A stretch of DNA of 64,000 nucleotides from Bradyrhizobium cytisi (GCF_008123515.1 NZ_VSSR01000006.1:1-64000); one strand, 5' to 3'; shown: positions 26,853-35,316, numbered from the stretch's first letter. Program-made: numbers and translations. Notes: generated from the letters alone by a model not told the origin.

Positions 26853-26936
26853 TCAGGAACGCATTGCATCAATCGCGTGAGCGATCAGGATTGCAACGCT
26901 AACCGCCATGAGGAGGACCAGCAGCCAAGTGATCAC
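26853..26936 (-). CDS. 27-residue single-helix membrane protein
   Basis: GTG 26936 lies six bases after GGAG. The product reads MITWLLVLLMAVSVAIL then IAHAIDAMRS: one transmembrane helix and a short polar tail, very like the miniprotein at 21692. Being this short, the call depends on the ribosome site and the resemblance. Confidence 0.45.
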   Translation of the reverse strand: MITWLLVLLMAVSVAILIAHAIDAMRS

Positions 26937-27057
26937 GTTCGTCTCCAGCCATGGAGTTGAACGCGCTCAACTGCGCACAGTCAAAAACATCCAGCCGAAA
27001 GCCTTAACATCGCACTGGGCTGAGGCTTCAAGGCAACTGTTGCGTCCGCTGTCGGCC

Positions 27058-27147
27058 CTATGGGTGGAATGCTATTAAGAGAAGACCCCCAACAACGCAG
27101 GCTGCAAGCGAGAGTAAAAAGATACCCACGGAAATCCCCCGACTCAT
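27058..27147 (-). CDS. 29-residue single-helix membrane protein
   Basis: ATG 27147 opens MSRGISVGIFLLSLAACVVG and ends GLLLIAFHP. One hydrophobic helix over nearly the whole length. No clear ribosome site, hence modest confidence. Confidence 0.4.
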   Translation of the reverse strand: MSRGISVGIFLLSLAACVVGGLLLIAFHP

Positions 27148-27538
27148 TTGGGACCAGGGACTTAGTGGGAACCTATAGCATCCAGTGCTCAGACCCAAGT
27201 TTGTCCAGACAGATTGGCCCCTCAACTCGCTGGCGACACATCCGCGTGCTCGCGAAGCATTGAGACGATCTGCGCTGCTTTGCCTGCACGGGCGCAAGAA
27301 GATTCAGAGGGGCTATAGCAAGCGTGCGGACGGCGTCGCAGCGGTCGTCGAGGGAAGCGAGATTGGTTCGGAACATTCGGGGCGCTTCGTTCGGCTGCGG
27401 CTGGAAAGGATTGTCTCAACGCACCGGATTGGCGCGACCGAGTCATTCTCGGGGTCACCGGCACTAACCATAATTGCTCGCACCGCTTGAAACACCAAAT
27501 CCTAAAACCTACAGCTGGGACTTTCAGTAAGGATTTCT
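27148..27538. other. intergenic stretch, no gene seen
   Basis: Several short overlapping frames, none with a start signal. Nothing recognisable. Confidence 0.4.
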
Positions 27539-27745
27539 TTGATGATGGTCCGCTTACCCATCGCCGCGGTCGTTACGTCCGATGGAAGAAGGTCGTACTG
27601 GGTGGCAGCGGTGCCGCCAGACAACGCGACGGACGCGGTCGCGCAAGTAGTCCGCCATGTCCGCGTCATTAAGCTCTTGGAGCACCGCTTACGCGTGAAA
27701 CCAGATGTGCTGCGGCCAGGGGAAGTTCGGCAGCTGTCGTTCTGA
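27539..27745 (+). CDS. small hypothetical protein, 68 aa
   Basis: ATG 27539 or 27542 with AAGGA eight to eleven bases upstream. The product MMVRLPIAAVVTSDGRRSYW continues AAVPPDNATDAVAQVV and ends LRPGEVRQLSF. The start (hydrophobic strand, DGRRSYWVAAVP) and the end (RPGEVR) resemble a small protein family I recall from Bradyrhizobium; unverified. No catalytic motif. Confidence 0.55.
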   Translation: MMMVRLPIAAVVTSDGRRSYWVAAVPPDNATDAVAQVVRHVRVIKLLEHRLRVKPDVLRPGEVRQLSF

Positions 27746-27886
27746 CCCAACTACCTCCGCAAGAGACATTCATCTCGCTCAAAAAAGGTTCGCCATCCAG
27801 CTTTCACCGCGGGTCTATTTATCTGGTCCCCACATTGGCGGACTGAGACGCGTGCGTTCGCCGCGGCTCTTGGAGGGAGCGCCTGG

Positions 27887-28231
27887 ATGACTCGATTCTT
27901 CTTTCATGTCCACGGGGGCATTTCTGTCTTAGATGACGTCGGGCTGGAGCTACCGGATATCGACGCTGCAGAAGCAACAGTGATCGAATTGAGCCGCCAA
28001 ATTCTCAAAGAAGAACCAGAAGGTCCGATGTGGCAGGATAATGAATGGCGAGTGCAGGTTACTGACAGCCTGGCATTGGCGGGCAGACTTCCCTTGTCCG
28101 TCAGTCTTCAGTCTCGCGACATAATGCAGCGCGGCCTTTCCCTGAATGACAAGGCCCGCCAGCATGAACCGAGGAGCGGTCAGGACCGTCGCTTGTCCGT
28201 CGCCTCCCCGCTCATCGTGACTAGCCGTTGA
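27887..28231 (+). CDS. DUF6894 family protein
   Basis: A 114-residue protein with MTRFFFHVHGGISVLDDVGL at the start, then LPDIDAAEATVIELSRQIL and WRVQVTDSLALAGRLPLSV. This order (FxFHV, D..G..LPD...A...A, W.V.V.D) is the DUF6894 pattern, frequent in rhizobial accessory DNA. The last 35 residues beyond the domain are Arg- and Ser-rich and look like an extension by loss of the usual stop. GGAGGGAGC is well placed before the ATG. Confidence 0.7.
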   Translation: MTRFFFHVHGGISVLDDVGLELPDIDAAEATVIELSRQILKEEPEGPMWQDNEWRVQVTDSLALAGRLPLSVSLQSRDIMQRGLSLNDKARQHEPRSGQDRRLSVASPLIVTSR

Positions 28232-28316
28232 GCAGCGCCTAAGTCACGCGACGAAGAACCTTGCGAAACAACGGGGCCTGTGCATTTTTGTTTGATGTTC
28301 TTTCAGAGGTATTTCC

Positions 28317-28532
28317 ATGGCCGAAACCAATTGTTTGATTGTACGAGCCTACGGCAGGCAACTGGATCAACTCCGCGCAGAAGCATCAACTATTGCGCGG
28401 GAAAGCAAGATTGGCTGGTGGATCGAGCAAGCTGACAGGGGCAAGCGCTTTTGCTTTGAGAATGCTGAAGCAAAAAAGGCCTTTGCCTCGATCTGCGAAA
28501 ACTTCGCCGTTCCGTACCTTGATCCCGAGTGA
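28317..28532 (+). CDS. small hypothetical protein, 71 aa
   Basis: ATG 28317 opens MAETNCLIVRAYGRQLDQL, continues with a charged helix and ends FENAEAKKAFASICENF then AVPYLDPE. AGAGG is placed nine bases before the start. A small alpha/beta protein is plausible. Not recognised. Confidence 0.5.
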   Translation: MAETNCLIVRAYGRQLDQLRAEASTIARESKIGWWIEQADRGKRFCFENAEAKKAFASICENFAVPYLDPE

Positions 28533-28860
28533 AAAAAGGCGCGGCAGCATGTACCGGCGAGTTCGACTTATGAGCAATCGCGGCCCAGCACACCTGCGTC
28601 CGGCGAGGCGCGCCGGGCCTGACCATTCCCCGCTTCCCCCGAGAGGTTTGGCTGAGCTGATCATAAAGCGATTCTTACGGCGCTCATACGTGGTTGTGCA
28701 ACCCGCAGAGCCTCGCCGGTCTCGCTGGTTACTGACCGGATGAAGGCTATGATGAACGTAAAAGGTGCCGCTGGATATCGCGGGTTGCAACACACGCCAG
28801 ATTTTCAACAGGCCACAGGCGCCATGCATCGACCGCGAATCAGAATCGAGATCGGTTCTC
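28533..28860. other. intergenic stretch, no gene seen
   Basis: Contains only short frames without ribosome sites. Nothing recognisable. Confidence 0.35.
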
Positions 28861-29016
28861 ATGATCCCGCTTTTGCTGAACTTCCTGACAGTCTTCTTCA
28901 TCATAGCAGGCTTGGTGCTGCTTTGGATGAACCTGCGAGCATCGCGGCGAAACAGAATTAATATCACCCAGCAGAAGCATCGTGAGCAGACCAAGCCTGA
29001 CCAGTTCCAGAATTAA
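28861..29016 (+). CDS. 51-residue single-helix membrane protein
   Basis: ATG 28861 opens MIPLLLNFLTVFFIIAGLVL, then LWMNLRASRRNRIN and a polar tail ending PDQFQN. One N-terminal hydrophobic helix followed by a strongly basic juxtamembrane run, so the tail should be cytosolic. The frame is open upstream, but without a better start. Confidence 0.5.
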   Translation: MIPLLLNFLTVFFIIAGLVLLWMNLRASRRNRINITQQKHREQTKPDQFQN

Positions 29017-29228
29017 CCCGCAGCGCGGACATCAATCTTAATTTGAGACTGTGATTGCGGCGGCGCATTGGAGCGTTAGCTTTGCGCACCGGACATTGCC
29101 CCGTCCGGGTCCACCCAGGCGAAGCCTTCGCGCCATCATACTCGGCGCGTTGGCTTCGTTCGCTGGCCACACGCGCGAGTGTCGTTTTGAAGAGGTCACC
29201 GAAACACGAGACTCTCGACCTTGCCGAG

Positions 29229-29414
29229 ATGCGCCGGCAGATCACGGCGCTGCGCTCCCGGCACTCGGAAAATCTGCAGATCACATATCTGTTGAACAGG
29301 CTGCTGATTAAGATTGCATATCTCAGTGAACCGGAGAGCGCAGCTCACGCGGAGCAGCTGCGCGAAGCGTTCGCCACAACGATGGCGGATATCGAGAAAC
29401 GCATACGACCGTAA
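29229..29414 (+). CDS. small helical hypothetical protein, at least 61 aa
   Basis: From ATG 29229 the product reads MRRQITALRSRHSENLQITY, continues LLNRLLIKIAYLSEPES and ends TTMADIEKRIRP. Leu and Ile fall at heptad spacing, suggesting a coiled coil. The open frame extends upstream and a TTG start near 29187 would add SPKHETLDLAE, which fits the same helix. Start uncertain. Confidence 0.4.
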   Translation: MRRQITALRSRHSENLQITYLLNRLLIKIAYLSEPESAAHAEQLREAFATTMADIEKRIRP

Positions 29415-30050
29415 TCGCCGGTCGGTGATACGTAGGTTCGCACCGTAGCTTGTCGAAGCGAACCTCATCGCTCATAAGAATTCGATCGGGACTTCAATAC
29501 GATCGTCGTTCTGATGTGGAGGAGTGGATATCCTCGCCGATGCGAGGACCAGGGCCCAATAGCTCACCCCCTCCCTCGGGAGGGTGACGTTAGGATAAGA
29601 CAAGGGGTGTCCTGTCAACCGGCTTGATTCGAAGCCCTTCTAGGTCCGCTGCAGACAATGCACGGTCGGAGCTTTAGGCGAAGCGCTTGCCTCGAACAAC
29701 CAAGCCGCGCGCGAGAAGGTGTTATCGCTTTGGGTGCTCAGGAGCCAGCATGATGGGAGCTTCCACAGACGAGAGCCGCTATCGGCCATCTCGGCCTCAG
29801 CCAGACGACTGCGGATGCGACGGGCCTTTCTCTCGCTCGGTTGAACCCTAGGGCTTTGCCTTTCTCGGCCTGCAATTGGAGGTGCCTAGCGTAGTCGGCT
29901 GCCGCCAGCAAAGCGGAGATCATCTCGTCCAGTGACAACGCTTTGAAAGTGGCTACGATGCCTGTCACGCAGCCTCCGGATTTAAGCCGGAGGCTAGACT
30001 TTGCGCAGAATACGGCCAAGTTGGCTTGGCGGGGTCTAAGGGGGCGGGAA
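29415..30050. other. intergenic stretch with one repeat
   Basis: No convincing gene. It holds the second copy of the 19-bp element (29602-29620) and, just left of it, an inverted repeat CTCCCTCGGGAG. Confidence 0.4.
29602..29620. repeat. 19-bp element, second copy inside the island
   Basis: Differs from 25834-25852 at one base of 19. It shares only AAGGGGTG with the tRNA-Ser 3' end. It may be an older junction between two insertions, or a promoter element (TTGACA on the minus strand at 29614-29619). Confidence 0.5.
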
Positions 30051-30632
30051 ATGGACAAGGATCTCAAGGCCAAGGTAACCGGCAAGGCTGACGTCTACCT
30101 GCATAACCATCTCGCGAATTCGGCTTACTGGTTCAAACGCCAGATTGAGAAGAAGATCGAATCCGGCGACAGAACCGGCATAGCCTTCGACTATCTGGCT
30201 TGCGCGACCTCGATCGCGTTCACCAACGAGGCCCACATCAATTTCTTCGGCATGAAGTGCGTCAAGGGTTATATCGAGCGCGACCCAATCGAGAGCAAGG
30301 TCGCCGTGGTTTTCAACGCCTTCAAGATGCCGATTGTCTGGGAGACCCGGCCGCTGAGTTCATTCCGGACCATGAAGAACCTGCGAGACACACTCGCTCA
30401 CGGCAAACCGGCCGAAATCCGTTACGACAACGTGACCAGCGCCACGCCTGACCAGCAGAACATCATCGATAACCTGAAAGCCGACTGGCAGAAGGCGCTG
30501 ACCCACGAGCCAATCATGACGGCCTACAAGGACATGGACGACCTGTTCAAGCAGTTGCTGGAGAAATCCGACCTGAAGCTGTTCGATACGATCGAGCAGA
30601 CCAACTACACCATCAGCCTGATCGAGAAGTGA
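30051..30632 (+). CDS. hypothetical protein with a HEPN-type R-x4-H motif
   Basis: A 193-residue protein starting at ATG 30051 (MDKDLKAKVTGKADVY) with GGGGCGGGA just upstream; a longer frame starts at 29943 without a ribosome site. It is all-helical in appearance: AYWFKRQIEKKIESGDRTG, FDYLACATSIAFTNEAHIN, then MKNLRDTLAHGKPAEI. The last holds R-D-T-L-A-H, the R-x4-H arrangement with an acidic residue after Arg that marks HEPN RNases. HEPN proteins are common in toxin and phage-defence loci. The family call is inference from one motif plus helical content. Its stop is three bases from that of the convergent neighbour. Confidence 0.5.
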   Translation: MDKDLKAKVTGKADVYLHNHLANSAYWFKRQIEKKIESGDRTGIAFDYLACATSIAFTNEAHINFFGMKCVKGYIERDPIESKVAVVFNAFKMPIVWETRPLSSFRTMKNLRDTLAHGKPAEIRYDNVTSATPDQQNIIDNLKADWQKALTHEPIMTAYKDMDDLFKQLLEKSDLKLFDTIEQTNYTISLIEK

Positions 30633-30635
30633 GGC

Positions 30636-31094
30636 TCACTCCTCGCCGTCATCATCGTCATCCAGCCAAGAGTCATCGTCTTCGCCGAAATGGTCGTCTA
30701 CTCGATAGACGCCCGTGCGGTATGGGAAGGTGGCATATTCGCGCGTCTTGAATCCAGAGAACCCCATCGCGATAGCGAGGACGGTCCCCTGTATCCGCAG
30801 CTTGCCGCTTTCGGACGTGATCGTGCCAACCCGAACAATGCTGCTCACGTCCACGCTGCCAGATACCCAGCGACCGTGGGCTGAAGATGATGTGGCCTCG
30901 AACCGGTCGAAAGTGAACTCGACGCTCACGTTGTTTGCCCTCCTGATGCCATCCGTCGTCTGCCCCGCTCCCTTGTCTACCGAGTTCTGCTTCGCGAAGC
31001 TGTGCAGTCCCTGCACCAGGATGAGATCGCCGGGCTTGAGCAGAGCCGACAGCACGCCTCTCTCCAGATCGTCCGATATATTGGCGATGGTCAT
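30636..31094 (-). CDS. hypothetical protein with a poly-acidic C-terminus
   Basis: A 152-residue product from ATG 31094 (MTIANISDDLERGVLSALL). A GTG at 31151 would add 19 residues but lies within the integrase fragment. The middle is beta-rich (VSVEFTFDRFEATSSSAHGRW, GTITSESGKLRIQGTVLAIAMG) and the tail is almost pure Asp/Glu (SWLDDDDDGEE). ATG 31094 follows the stop of the truncated integrase by five bases, so it may be translated from the same message. Not recognised. Confidence 0.5.
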   Translation of the reverse strand: MTIANISDDLERGVLSALLKPGDLILVQGLHSFAKQNSVDKGAGQTTDGIRRANNVSVEFTFDRFEATSSSAHGRWVSGSVDVSSIVRVGTITSESGKLRIQGTVLAIAMGFSGFKTREYATFPYRTGVYRVDDHFGEDDDSWLDDDDDGEE

Positions 31095-31099
31095 CTTCT

Positions 31100-31528
31100 C
31101 TAGTCGCGAAGCGAGTTGCGCCACTGCTGGCGGTGCTTGGGATTTTTCCACCCGGCTTCGTGCGTGGTAATGTACTGCTCGGCGTAGTCCTTGAAGCTGA
31201 TAGCCTTTGCGGCTTCCACCTTGGCTGCGGTGCGCAGCTCGTTCCTATGCTCGATGGGGTCTTTGCCCTCCCGGAGCAATTTCCGAACTCTGTCAGCCGC
31301 CTCTCGCGCCTCCGCAAGGCTCTTGCGCGCCGCGTCGGCGCTGCTGTTCGGAGCCGCGCCCAAACCCATGTAGCGCTCTTTGCCGCTGATGGGGGATTTG
31401 TACCGAAACACCCACGAGCGGCCCCCGCGTGGATCAACGTCAAGACGTAATCCGCCGCCATCCGAAAGCTTCGCGCCCGGCCCAGCATTCTTGACCTGAA
31501 GAGCCGTCAAAACGTGGAGCGCGCCCAT
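31100..31528 (-). pseudogene. truncated tyrosine recombinase (P4-type integrase)
   Basis: ATG 31528, with GGAGG eight bases upstream, opens MGALHVLTALQVKNAGPGAK. The N-terminal domain of P4-like integrases is clear: LSDGGGLRLDVDPRGGRSWV then FRYKSPISGKERYMGLGAA. The core-binding region starts (FKDYAEQYITTHEAGWKN, HRQQWRNSL) and then the frame stops. The product has 142 residues where intact enzymes have about 400, so the catalytic R-H-R-Y domain is gone. It begins 160 bp from the 3' end of tRNA-Ser, the usual place of an island integrase. Confidence 0.85.
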
Positions 31529-31687
31529 AAAAGTGTCCTCCAAAACCCACGTCTTACCCCACGTCAAAACCGTAGATTGGGGTAGAGTTCGGAGGAGACA
31601 TTTAGATCAGATAAGGCAGAAAGTCACGCAAAACCAGCCGCTTGCGCGCAGCACTAAGACGTGGAGAGATGAGTGAAGATGAGATGG

Positions 31688-31701
31688 TGGCGGAAGGGGT
31701 G
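31688..31701. repeat. tRNA-Ser 3' end, candidate att site
   Basis: The last 14 nt of the tRNA gene, repeated exactly at 25828-25841. Confidence 0.6.
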
Positions 31702-31777
31702 GGATTCGAACCCACGGTACCCTTGCGGGCACGCCGGTTTTCAAGACCGGTGCCTTAAACCACTCGGCCACCCTTCC
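31688..31777 (-). tRNA. tRNA-Ser(UGA)
   Basis: A 90-nt tRNA on the minus strand. Acceptor arms GGAAGGG and CCCTTCC pair fully, then G and an encoded CCA. The anticodon loop CTTGAAA between CCGGT and ACCGG gives anticodon TGA. The T arm GGGTTCGAATCCC is canonical and a long variable arm (GTGCCCGCAAGGGTAC) marks a class II serine tRNA. Its 3' end faces the integrase fragment. Confidence 0.97.
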
Positions 31778-32114
31778 AAGACTTGAAATTGCTAGGCTTT
31801 TCGCCGCTTCGCAGAGACCATTCGAGGACTCTGCTACCGCTTTGCTACCCAACGTCGTCGGTGCGCTTCTTTATGGCGGCTCGCATGGCGTCGTCAACCG
31901 CTGCGGCTGCCCCACCTGCATGTTCGGCATCAGGTGTGAATAGAGTGGCCTGCCATCGGCGTGCGTAGGCGTATGGCGGACAGGGCGAGGCATGCCGCCA
32001 TCGAAACAAGGCGCCGGCCGGTATCAAATTGTCGATTACTGGTAGGTCGGAGCGCACGCGGGCTACTGCGCGTCGTGTGCGGACGAAGGGAGCCCGCCGT
32101 TTCACGCATCTTTG
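31778..32114. other. intergenic stretch upstream of tRNA-Ser
   Basis: No gene seen. It should hold the tRNA promoter on the minus strand. A frame that reads through the tRNA is spurious. Confidence 0.4.
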
Positions 32115-32429
32115 CTAATTGGCGGTGCTGCCGCTCTTGTTGGCGGTGCTGCCGCTCTTGGCCTTGGATGACTGCTTCACAACCGGCTTGGCCGGCGCGG
32201 CCGACTTCTTCGACGCATCATCGCCGCGGGCAGTTCCCCACGGATCGACCGCCTTCTGGTCCGGAACATTGTTGAGGGAGCGTTGATAGGCGCGCGCAGC
32301 CCGCTCATCGTCCGCCTTCTGTGTCGCCGTCTTCGCCTTGGGCTCTTCGCCAGGCCCTAGCATATGTTCCTCCGCCAGCGCGGGGGCGGCCATCAGGGCA
32401 AGCAAGACGGCGACGGCGATTTTGTGCAT
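32115..32429 (-). CDS. small secreted protein with a C-terminal tandem repeat
   Basis: ATG 32429 opens a clear signal peptide (MHKIAVAVLLALMAAPALAEE). The mature part of about 83 residues is rich in Lys, Ala, Asp and Ser (PKAKTATQKADDERAARAYQ), without Cys, and ends with two copies of KSGSTAN. The repeat is exact in DNA, so it is recent. RBS GGGGAG lies before the ATG. Not recognised. Confidence 0.65.
   Translation of the reverse strand: MHKIAVAVLLALMAAPALAEEHMLGPGEEPKAKTATQKADDERAARAYQRSLNNVPDQKAVDPWGTARGDDASKKSAAPAKPVVKQSSKAKSGSTANKSGSTAN
32119..32160. repeat. two tandem copies of a 21-bp unit
   Basis: The unit TTGGCGGTGCTGCCGCTCTT plus G occurs twice without mismatch (32119-32139 and 32140-32160). 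It encodes KSGSTAN at the end of the secreted protein, so copy-number change keeps the frame. Confidence 0.85.
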
Positions 32430-32598
32430 CGAGAAACTCCCCGTTCTGCGACGAGCATAACACCGCGCCGATTGCGGTAGCAATGCAGCCGGGCGTGAGT
32501 TGGATATGACGCTGATCGGACGATCTGTCAGGTGCGCGTCAGTTTGGTCCTCTAGCCTCGATCAGGACTGGTGACACCTCCCAGGGCGTCGCCGGTCG

Positions 32599-32636
32599 CG
32601 AGGCCCGGTTGGAGTCACCTCTATTTCCGGGCCTCG
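32599..32636 (+). terminator. GC-rich hairpin of unknown role
   Basis: CGAGGCCCGG (32599-32608) pairs perfectly with CCGGGCCTCG (32627-32636), followed by TTTGG. No plus-strand gene ends before it, so it may serve an unseen RNA or be a second barrier to the minus-strand transcript. Confidence 0.35.
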
Positions 32637-32650
32637 TTTGGCTTCGCCCG

Positions 32651-32684
32651 CAAAAGAAAACGCGGCGCCTTTTGGGGGCACCGC
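32651..32684 (-). terminator. rho-independent terminator of the Cys/Tyr-rich secreted protein gene
   Basis: On the minus strand GCGGTGCC pairs with GGCGCCGC (one G-U) around CCCAAAA, and is followed by GTTTTCTTTT. It lies 40 bp after the stop at 32724. Confidence 0.75.
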
Positions 32685-32723
32685 GCGAAGTCTGTTTGTT
32701 GCAACGGTTGTTGTTGCGTTGCC

Positions 32724-33101
32724 TCAGTAGCCGCAATTGCCGCAGCGAGGCGCGACCGGGGCGTAATAGGAATAGCCCGGCGAGACCATCTCGACACGCT
32801 GGCGCGTGGCGTATTGCGGCGGGATTTGCTCGTACTGGACGCTCGGCGGCGCCACCATCACGGTCTGCGGCACCATCACGGTGCGGTACTGCGCCGGCGT
32901 GCGATGCGCGACCGTCGCACCTGGCGACACCATCACGGTCTCGTCGACGGCGCGGTATTGCGGCGCGACGTATTGCTGCTGATAGCAGGTCGTGCACGGC
33001 TGCGGCGGCGCGTAGCAATTGTAGCAGCCGGCGGAGGCTGCGGTCGTCATGGCAATGGCAGCGACGACTGTTGAGAAAACGACAGCAAGAGTACGAGACA
33101 T
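32724..33101 (-). CDS. small secreted protein rich in Tyr, Gln and Cys pairs
   Basis: A 125-residue product. Signal peptide MSRTLAVVFSTVVAAIAMTT then AASA. The mature part begins GCYNCYAPPQPCTTCYQQQY with two CxxC pairs and ends RCGNCGY with a third, between which are strands of Val, Tyr and Pro (VMVSPGATVAHRTPAQYRTV, MVPQTVMVAPPSVQYEQ). The repeats of VMV suggest an internally duplicated beta unit. In the periplasm the Cys pairs could form disulfides or bind metal. Not recognised. Confidence 0.7.
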   Translation of the reverse strand: MSRTLAVVFSTVVAAIAMTTAASAGCYNCYAPPQPCTTCYQQQYVAPQYRAVDETVMVSPGATVAHRTPAQYRTVMVPQTVMVAPPSVQYEQIPPQYATRQRVEMVSPGYSYYAPVAPRCGNCGY

Positions 33102-33202
33102 TGTGGTAGCGCCCCAGTTGCCCGAAATGGATTTGCGAAGGTCGCCGCAGTATACGCCGCAAAACCCATGGCTGCCGAAGTTCGTCGGGGCATCCTTAAT
33201 GC

Positions 33203-33228
33203 GAACGGCCGGCTTTCACCGGCCGTTC
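33203..33228 (-). terminator. hairpin downstream of ilvD
   Basis: GAACGGCCGG and CCGGCCGTTC form a perfect 10-bp stem around CTTTCA, 59 bp after the ilvD stop. No T-run follows on the minus strand. Confidence 0.45.
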
Positions 33229-33286
33229 AGAACTTGTTGACCATGCACGACCGCGACGTTTGCGATCGGGCCCGCGCAAGACGCGC

Positions 33287-35137
33287 CTACTTCGTGCGCC
33301 GCTTCACTTCGCGCACGGCGCCGCGCGCGGCGCTGGTGGTGAGCGCAGCGTAGGCCTGCAGCGCGGTCGAGACGTTGCGCTTGCGGGCTGCGGGCTGCCA
33401 GGCGGCGTCGCCCTTGGCGTCTTCGGCGAGACGGCGCGCAGCGAGCTCCTCGTCAGAAACCTCGATGTTGATGCTGCGGTTCGGAATGTCGATGGCGATA
33501 CGATCGCCGGTGCGAACCAGACCGATGTTGCCGCCTTCGGCCGCTTCCGGCGAGAGATGGCCGATGGACAGACCCGAAGAGCCGCCCGAGAAGCGTCCGT
33601 CGGTGACGAGCGCGCAGGCTTTGCCGAGGCCCATCGATTTCAGATAGCTGGTCGGATACAGCATCTCCTGCATGCCGGGGCCGCCGCGCGGGCCTTCGTA
33701 GATGATGACCACGATCTCGCCGGCGACAACCTTGCCGCCCAGAATGCCCTCGACGGCCGCGTCCTGGCTCTCGAACACGCGGGCGGGGCCAGAGAATTTC
33801 AGGATCGAGGCATCGACGCCCGCAGTCTTCACGATGCAGCCGTCCTGCGCGAGGTTGCCGTAGAGCACGGCGAGGCCGCCGTCCTTGCTGAAGGCGTGCG
33901 CGAGATTGCGGACGACGCCTTTCTCACGGTCGGCATCGAGCTCGTCGTAGCGGCGCTCCTGGCTGAAGGCGACCTGGGTCGGGATGCCGCCGGGCGAGGC
34001 ACGGAAAAAGGTACGCACCGCCTCGCTTTTCGAGCGCTTGATGTCCCAGCGCTCCAGCGCCTCGTTCATGGTCGGCGCGTGCACGGTCGAGACCGAGGTG
34101 TCGATCAGGCCGGCGCGATCGAGCTCGCCCAGGATGCCCATGATGCCGCCTGCGCGATGCACGTCCTCGACATGCACGTCGGCAACTGATGGTGCAACCT
34201 TGCACAGCACAGGCACGCGGCGCGACAGCCGGTCGATATCCTGCATGGTGAACGCGACCTGCCCTTCATGGGCGGCGGCGAGCAGATGCAGCACGGTGTT
34301 GGTCGAGCCGCCCATCGCAATGTCGAGCGTCATGGCGTTCTCGAACGCCTTGAAGTTCGCGACGTTGCGCGGCAGCACAGAGGCGTCGTCCTGCTCGTAG
34401 TAGCGGCGGACGAGATCGACGATGGTGTGACCGGCCTCGACGAACAGGCGTTTGCGATCGGCGTGGGTCGCGACCACCGTGCCGTTGCCGGGCAGCGCCA
34501 GGCCGAGCGCCTCGGTCAGGCAGTTCATCGAGTTCGCGGTGAACATGCCCGAGCAGGAGCCGCAGGTCGGGCACGCCGAGCGCTCGATCACCTTGACGTC
34601 CTCGTCGCTGACCTTGCTATCGGCCGCGGCGACCATGGCATCGATGAGATCGACGGCCTTGGTCTTGCCCTGCAGCTTGACCTTGCCGGCCTCCATCGGG
34701 CCGCCCGAGATGAACACGGCGGGGATGTTGAGCCGAAGTGCGGCCATCAGCATGCCGGGCGTGATCTTGTCGCAATTGGAGATGCAGACGAGCCCGTCGG
34801 CGCAGTGCGCGTTGGCCATGTACTCGACGCTGTCGGCGATCAGCTCGCGCGACGGCAGGCTGTAGAGCATGCCGTCATGGCCCATGGCGATGCCGTCATC
34901 GACCGCGATGGTGTTGAACTCCTTGGCCACGCCGCCGGCCTGCTCGATCTCGCGGGCGACCAGCTGGCCGAGGTCCTTGAGATGGACGTGGCCGGGCACG
35001 AACTGCGTGAAGGAGTTGACGACCGCGATGATCGGCTTGCCGAAATCGCCATCCTTCATGCCCGTCGCGCGCCAGAGGCCGCGGGCGCCCGCCATGTTGC
35101 GGCCGTGGGTGGTGGTGCGGGAGCGATAGGCTGGCAT
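33287..35137 (-). CDS. ilvD: dihydroxy-acid dehydratase
   Basis: A 616-residue Fe-S enzyme of valine, isoleucine and leucine synthesis, turning dihydroxy acids into 2-keto acids. Fe-S ligands are visible in [16 protein letters not shown] (about residue 120) and [20 protein letters not shown] (about 195). Other family blocks: [20 protein letters not shown] at the N-terminus, [14 protein letters not shown] (about 280) and [16 protein letters not shown] near residue 520. Length is normal. It stands alone, with a dispersed palindromic repeat 180 bp upstream. Confidence 0.97.
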   Translation of the reverse strand: MPAYRSRTTTHGRNMAGARGLWRATGMKDGDFGKPIIAVVNSFTQFVPGHVHLKDLGQLVAREIEQAGGVAKEFNTIAVDDGIAMGHDGMLYSLPSRELIADSVEYMANAHCADGLVCISNCDKITPGMLMAALRLNIPAVFISGGPMEAGKVKLQGKTKAVDLIDAMVAAADSKVSDEDVKVIERSACPTCGSCSGMFTANSMNCLTEALGLALPGNGTVVATHADRKRLFVEAGHTIVDLVRRYYEQDDASVLPRNVANFKAFENAMTLDIAMGGSTNTVLHLLAAAHEGQVAFTMQDIDRLSRRVPVLCKVAPSVADVHVEDVHRAGGIMGILGELDRAGLIDTSVSTVHAPTMNEALERWDIKRSKSEAVRTFFRASPGGIPTQVAFSQERRYDELDADREKGVVRNLAHAFSKDGGLAVLYGNLAQDGCIVKTAGVDASILKFSGPARVFESQDAAVEGILGGKVVAGEIVVIIYEGPRGGPGMQEMLYPTSYLKSMGLGKACALVTDGRFSGGSSGLSIGHLSPEAAEGGNIGLVRTGDRIAIDIPNRSINIEVSDEELAARRLAEDAKGDAAWQPAARKRNVSTALQAYAALTTSAARGAVREVKRRTK

Positions 35138-35316
35138 GGCGGTTTCCGTCCTCGGGTTTGGCCGGCCGGGCGGGAAATATCGAAGCCGCCTCAGGCCTTT
35201 CCGGCCGGATAGCGCACGGGCCGGGCGGGCGCAACGAGAACTTGCCTTTGAAAGCCTCGGATTGGTCTATCGCAGGCCTCCCCTGCTTCCGGCGCGTGGG
35301 CACAGGCAATCTCAGC

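Larger units (their letters stand above)
25828..31701. mobile_element. probable small genomic island at tRNA-Ser
   Basis: The 14 bases that form the 3' end of tRNA-Ser, including its CCA (31688-31701), are repeated exactly at 25828-25841 in the same orientation. Immediately inside, at the tRNA side, lies a tyrosine-recombinase gene fragment reading away from the tRNA. This is the layout of an integrated island, about 5.9 kb between the repeats. Contents are small hypothetical genes, a DUF6894 protein, a HEPN-like protein and an acidic-tailed protein. The integrase has lost its catalytic domain, so the island should be immobile. Confidence 0.55.

Noticed and set aside
31607-31852. An 81-codon minus-strand frame containing LGRVAEWFKAPVLKTG
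   Set aside because: This is the translation of tRNA-Ser itself, a well-known false gene.
33102-35316. A leader-peptide attenuator or riboswitch upstream of ilvD
   Set aside because: No run of Val/Leu/Ile codons and no recognised riboswitch core was found between ilvD and the repeat.
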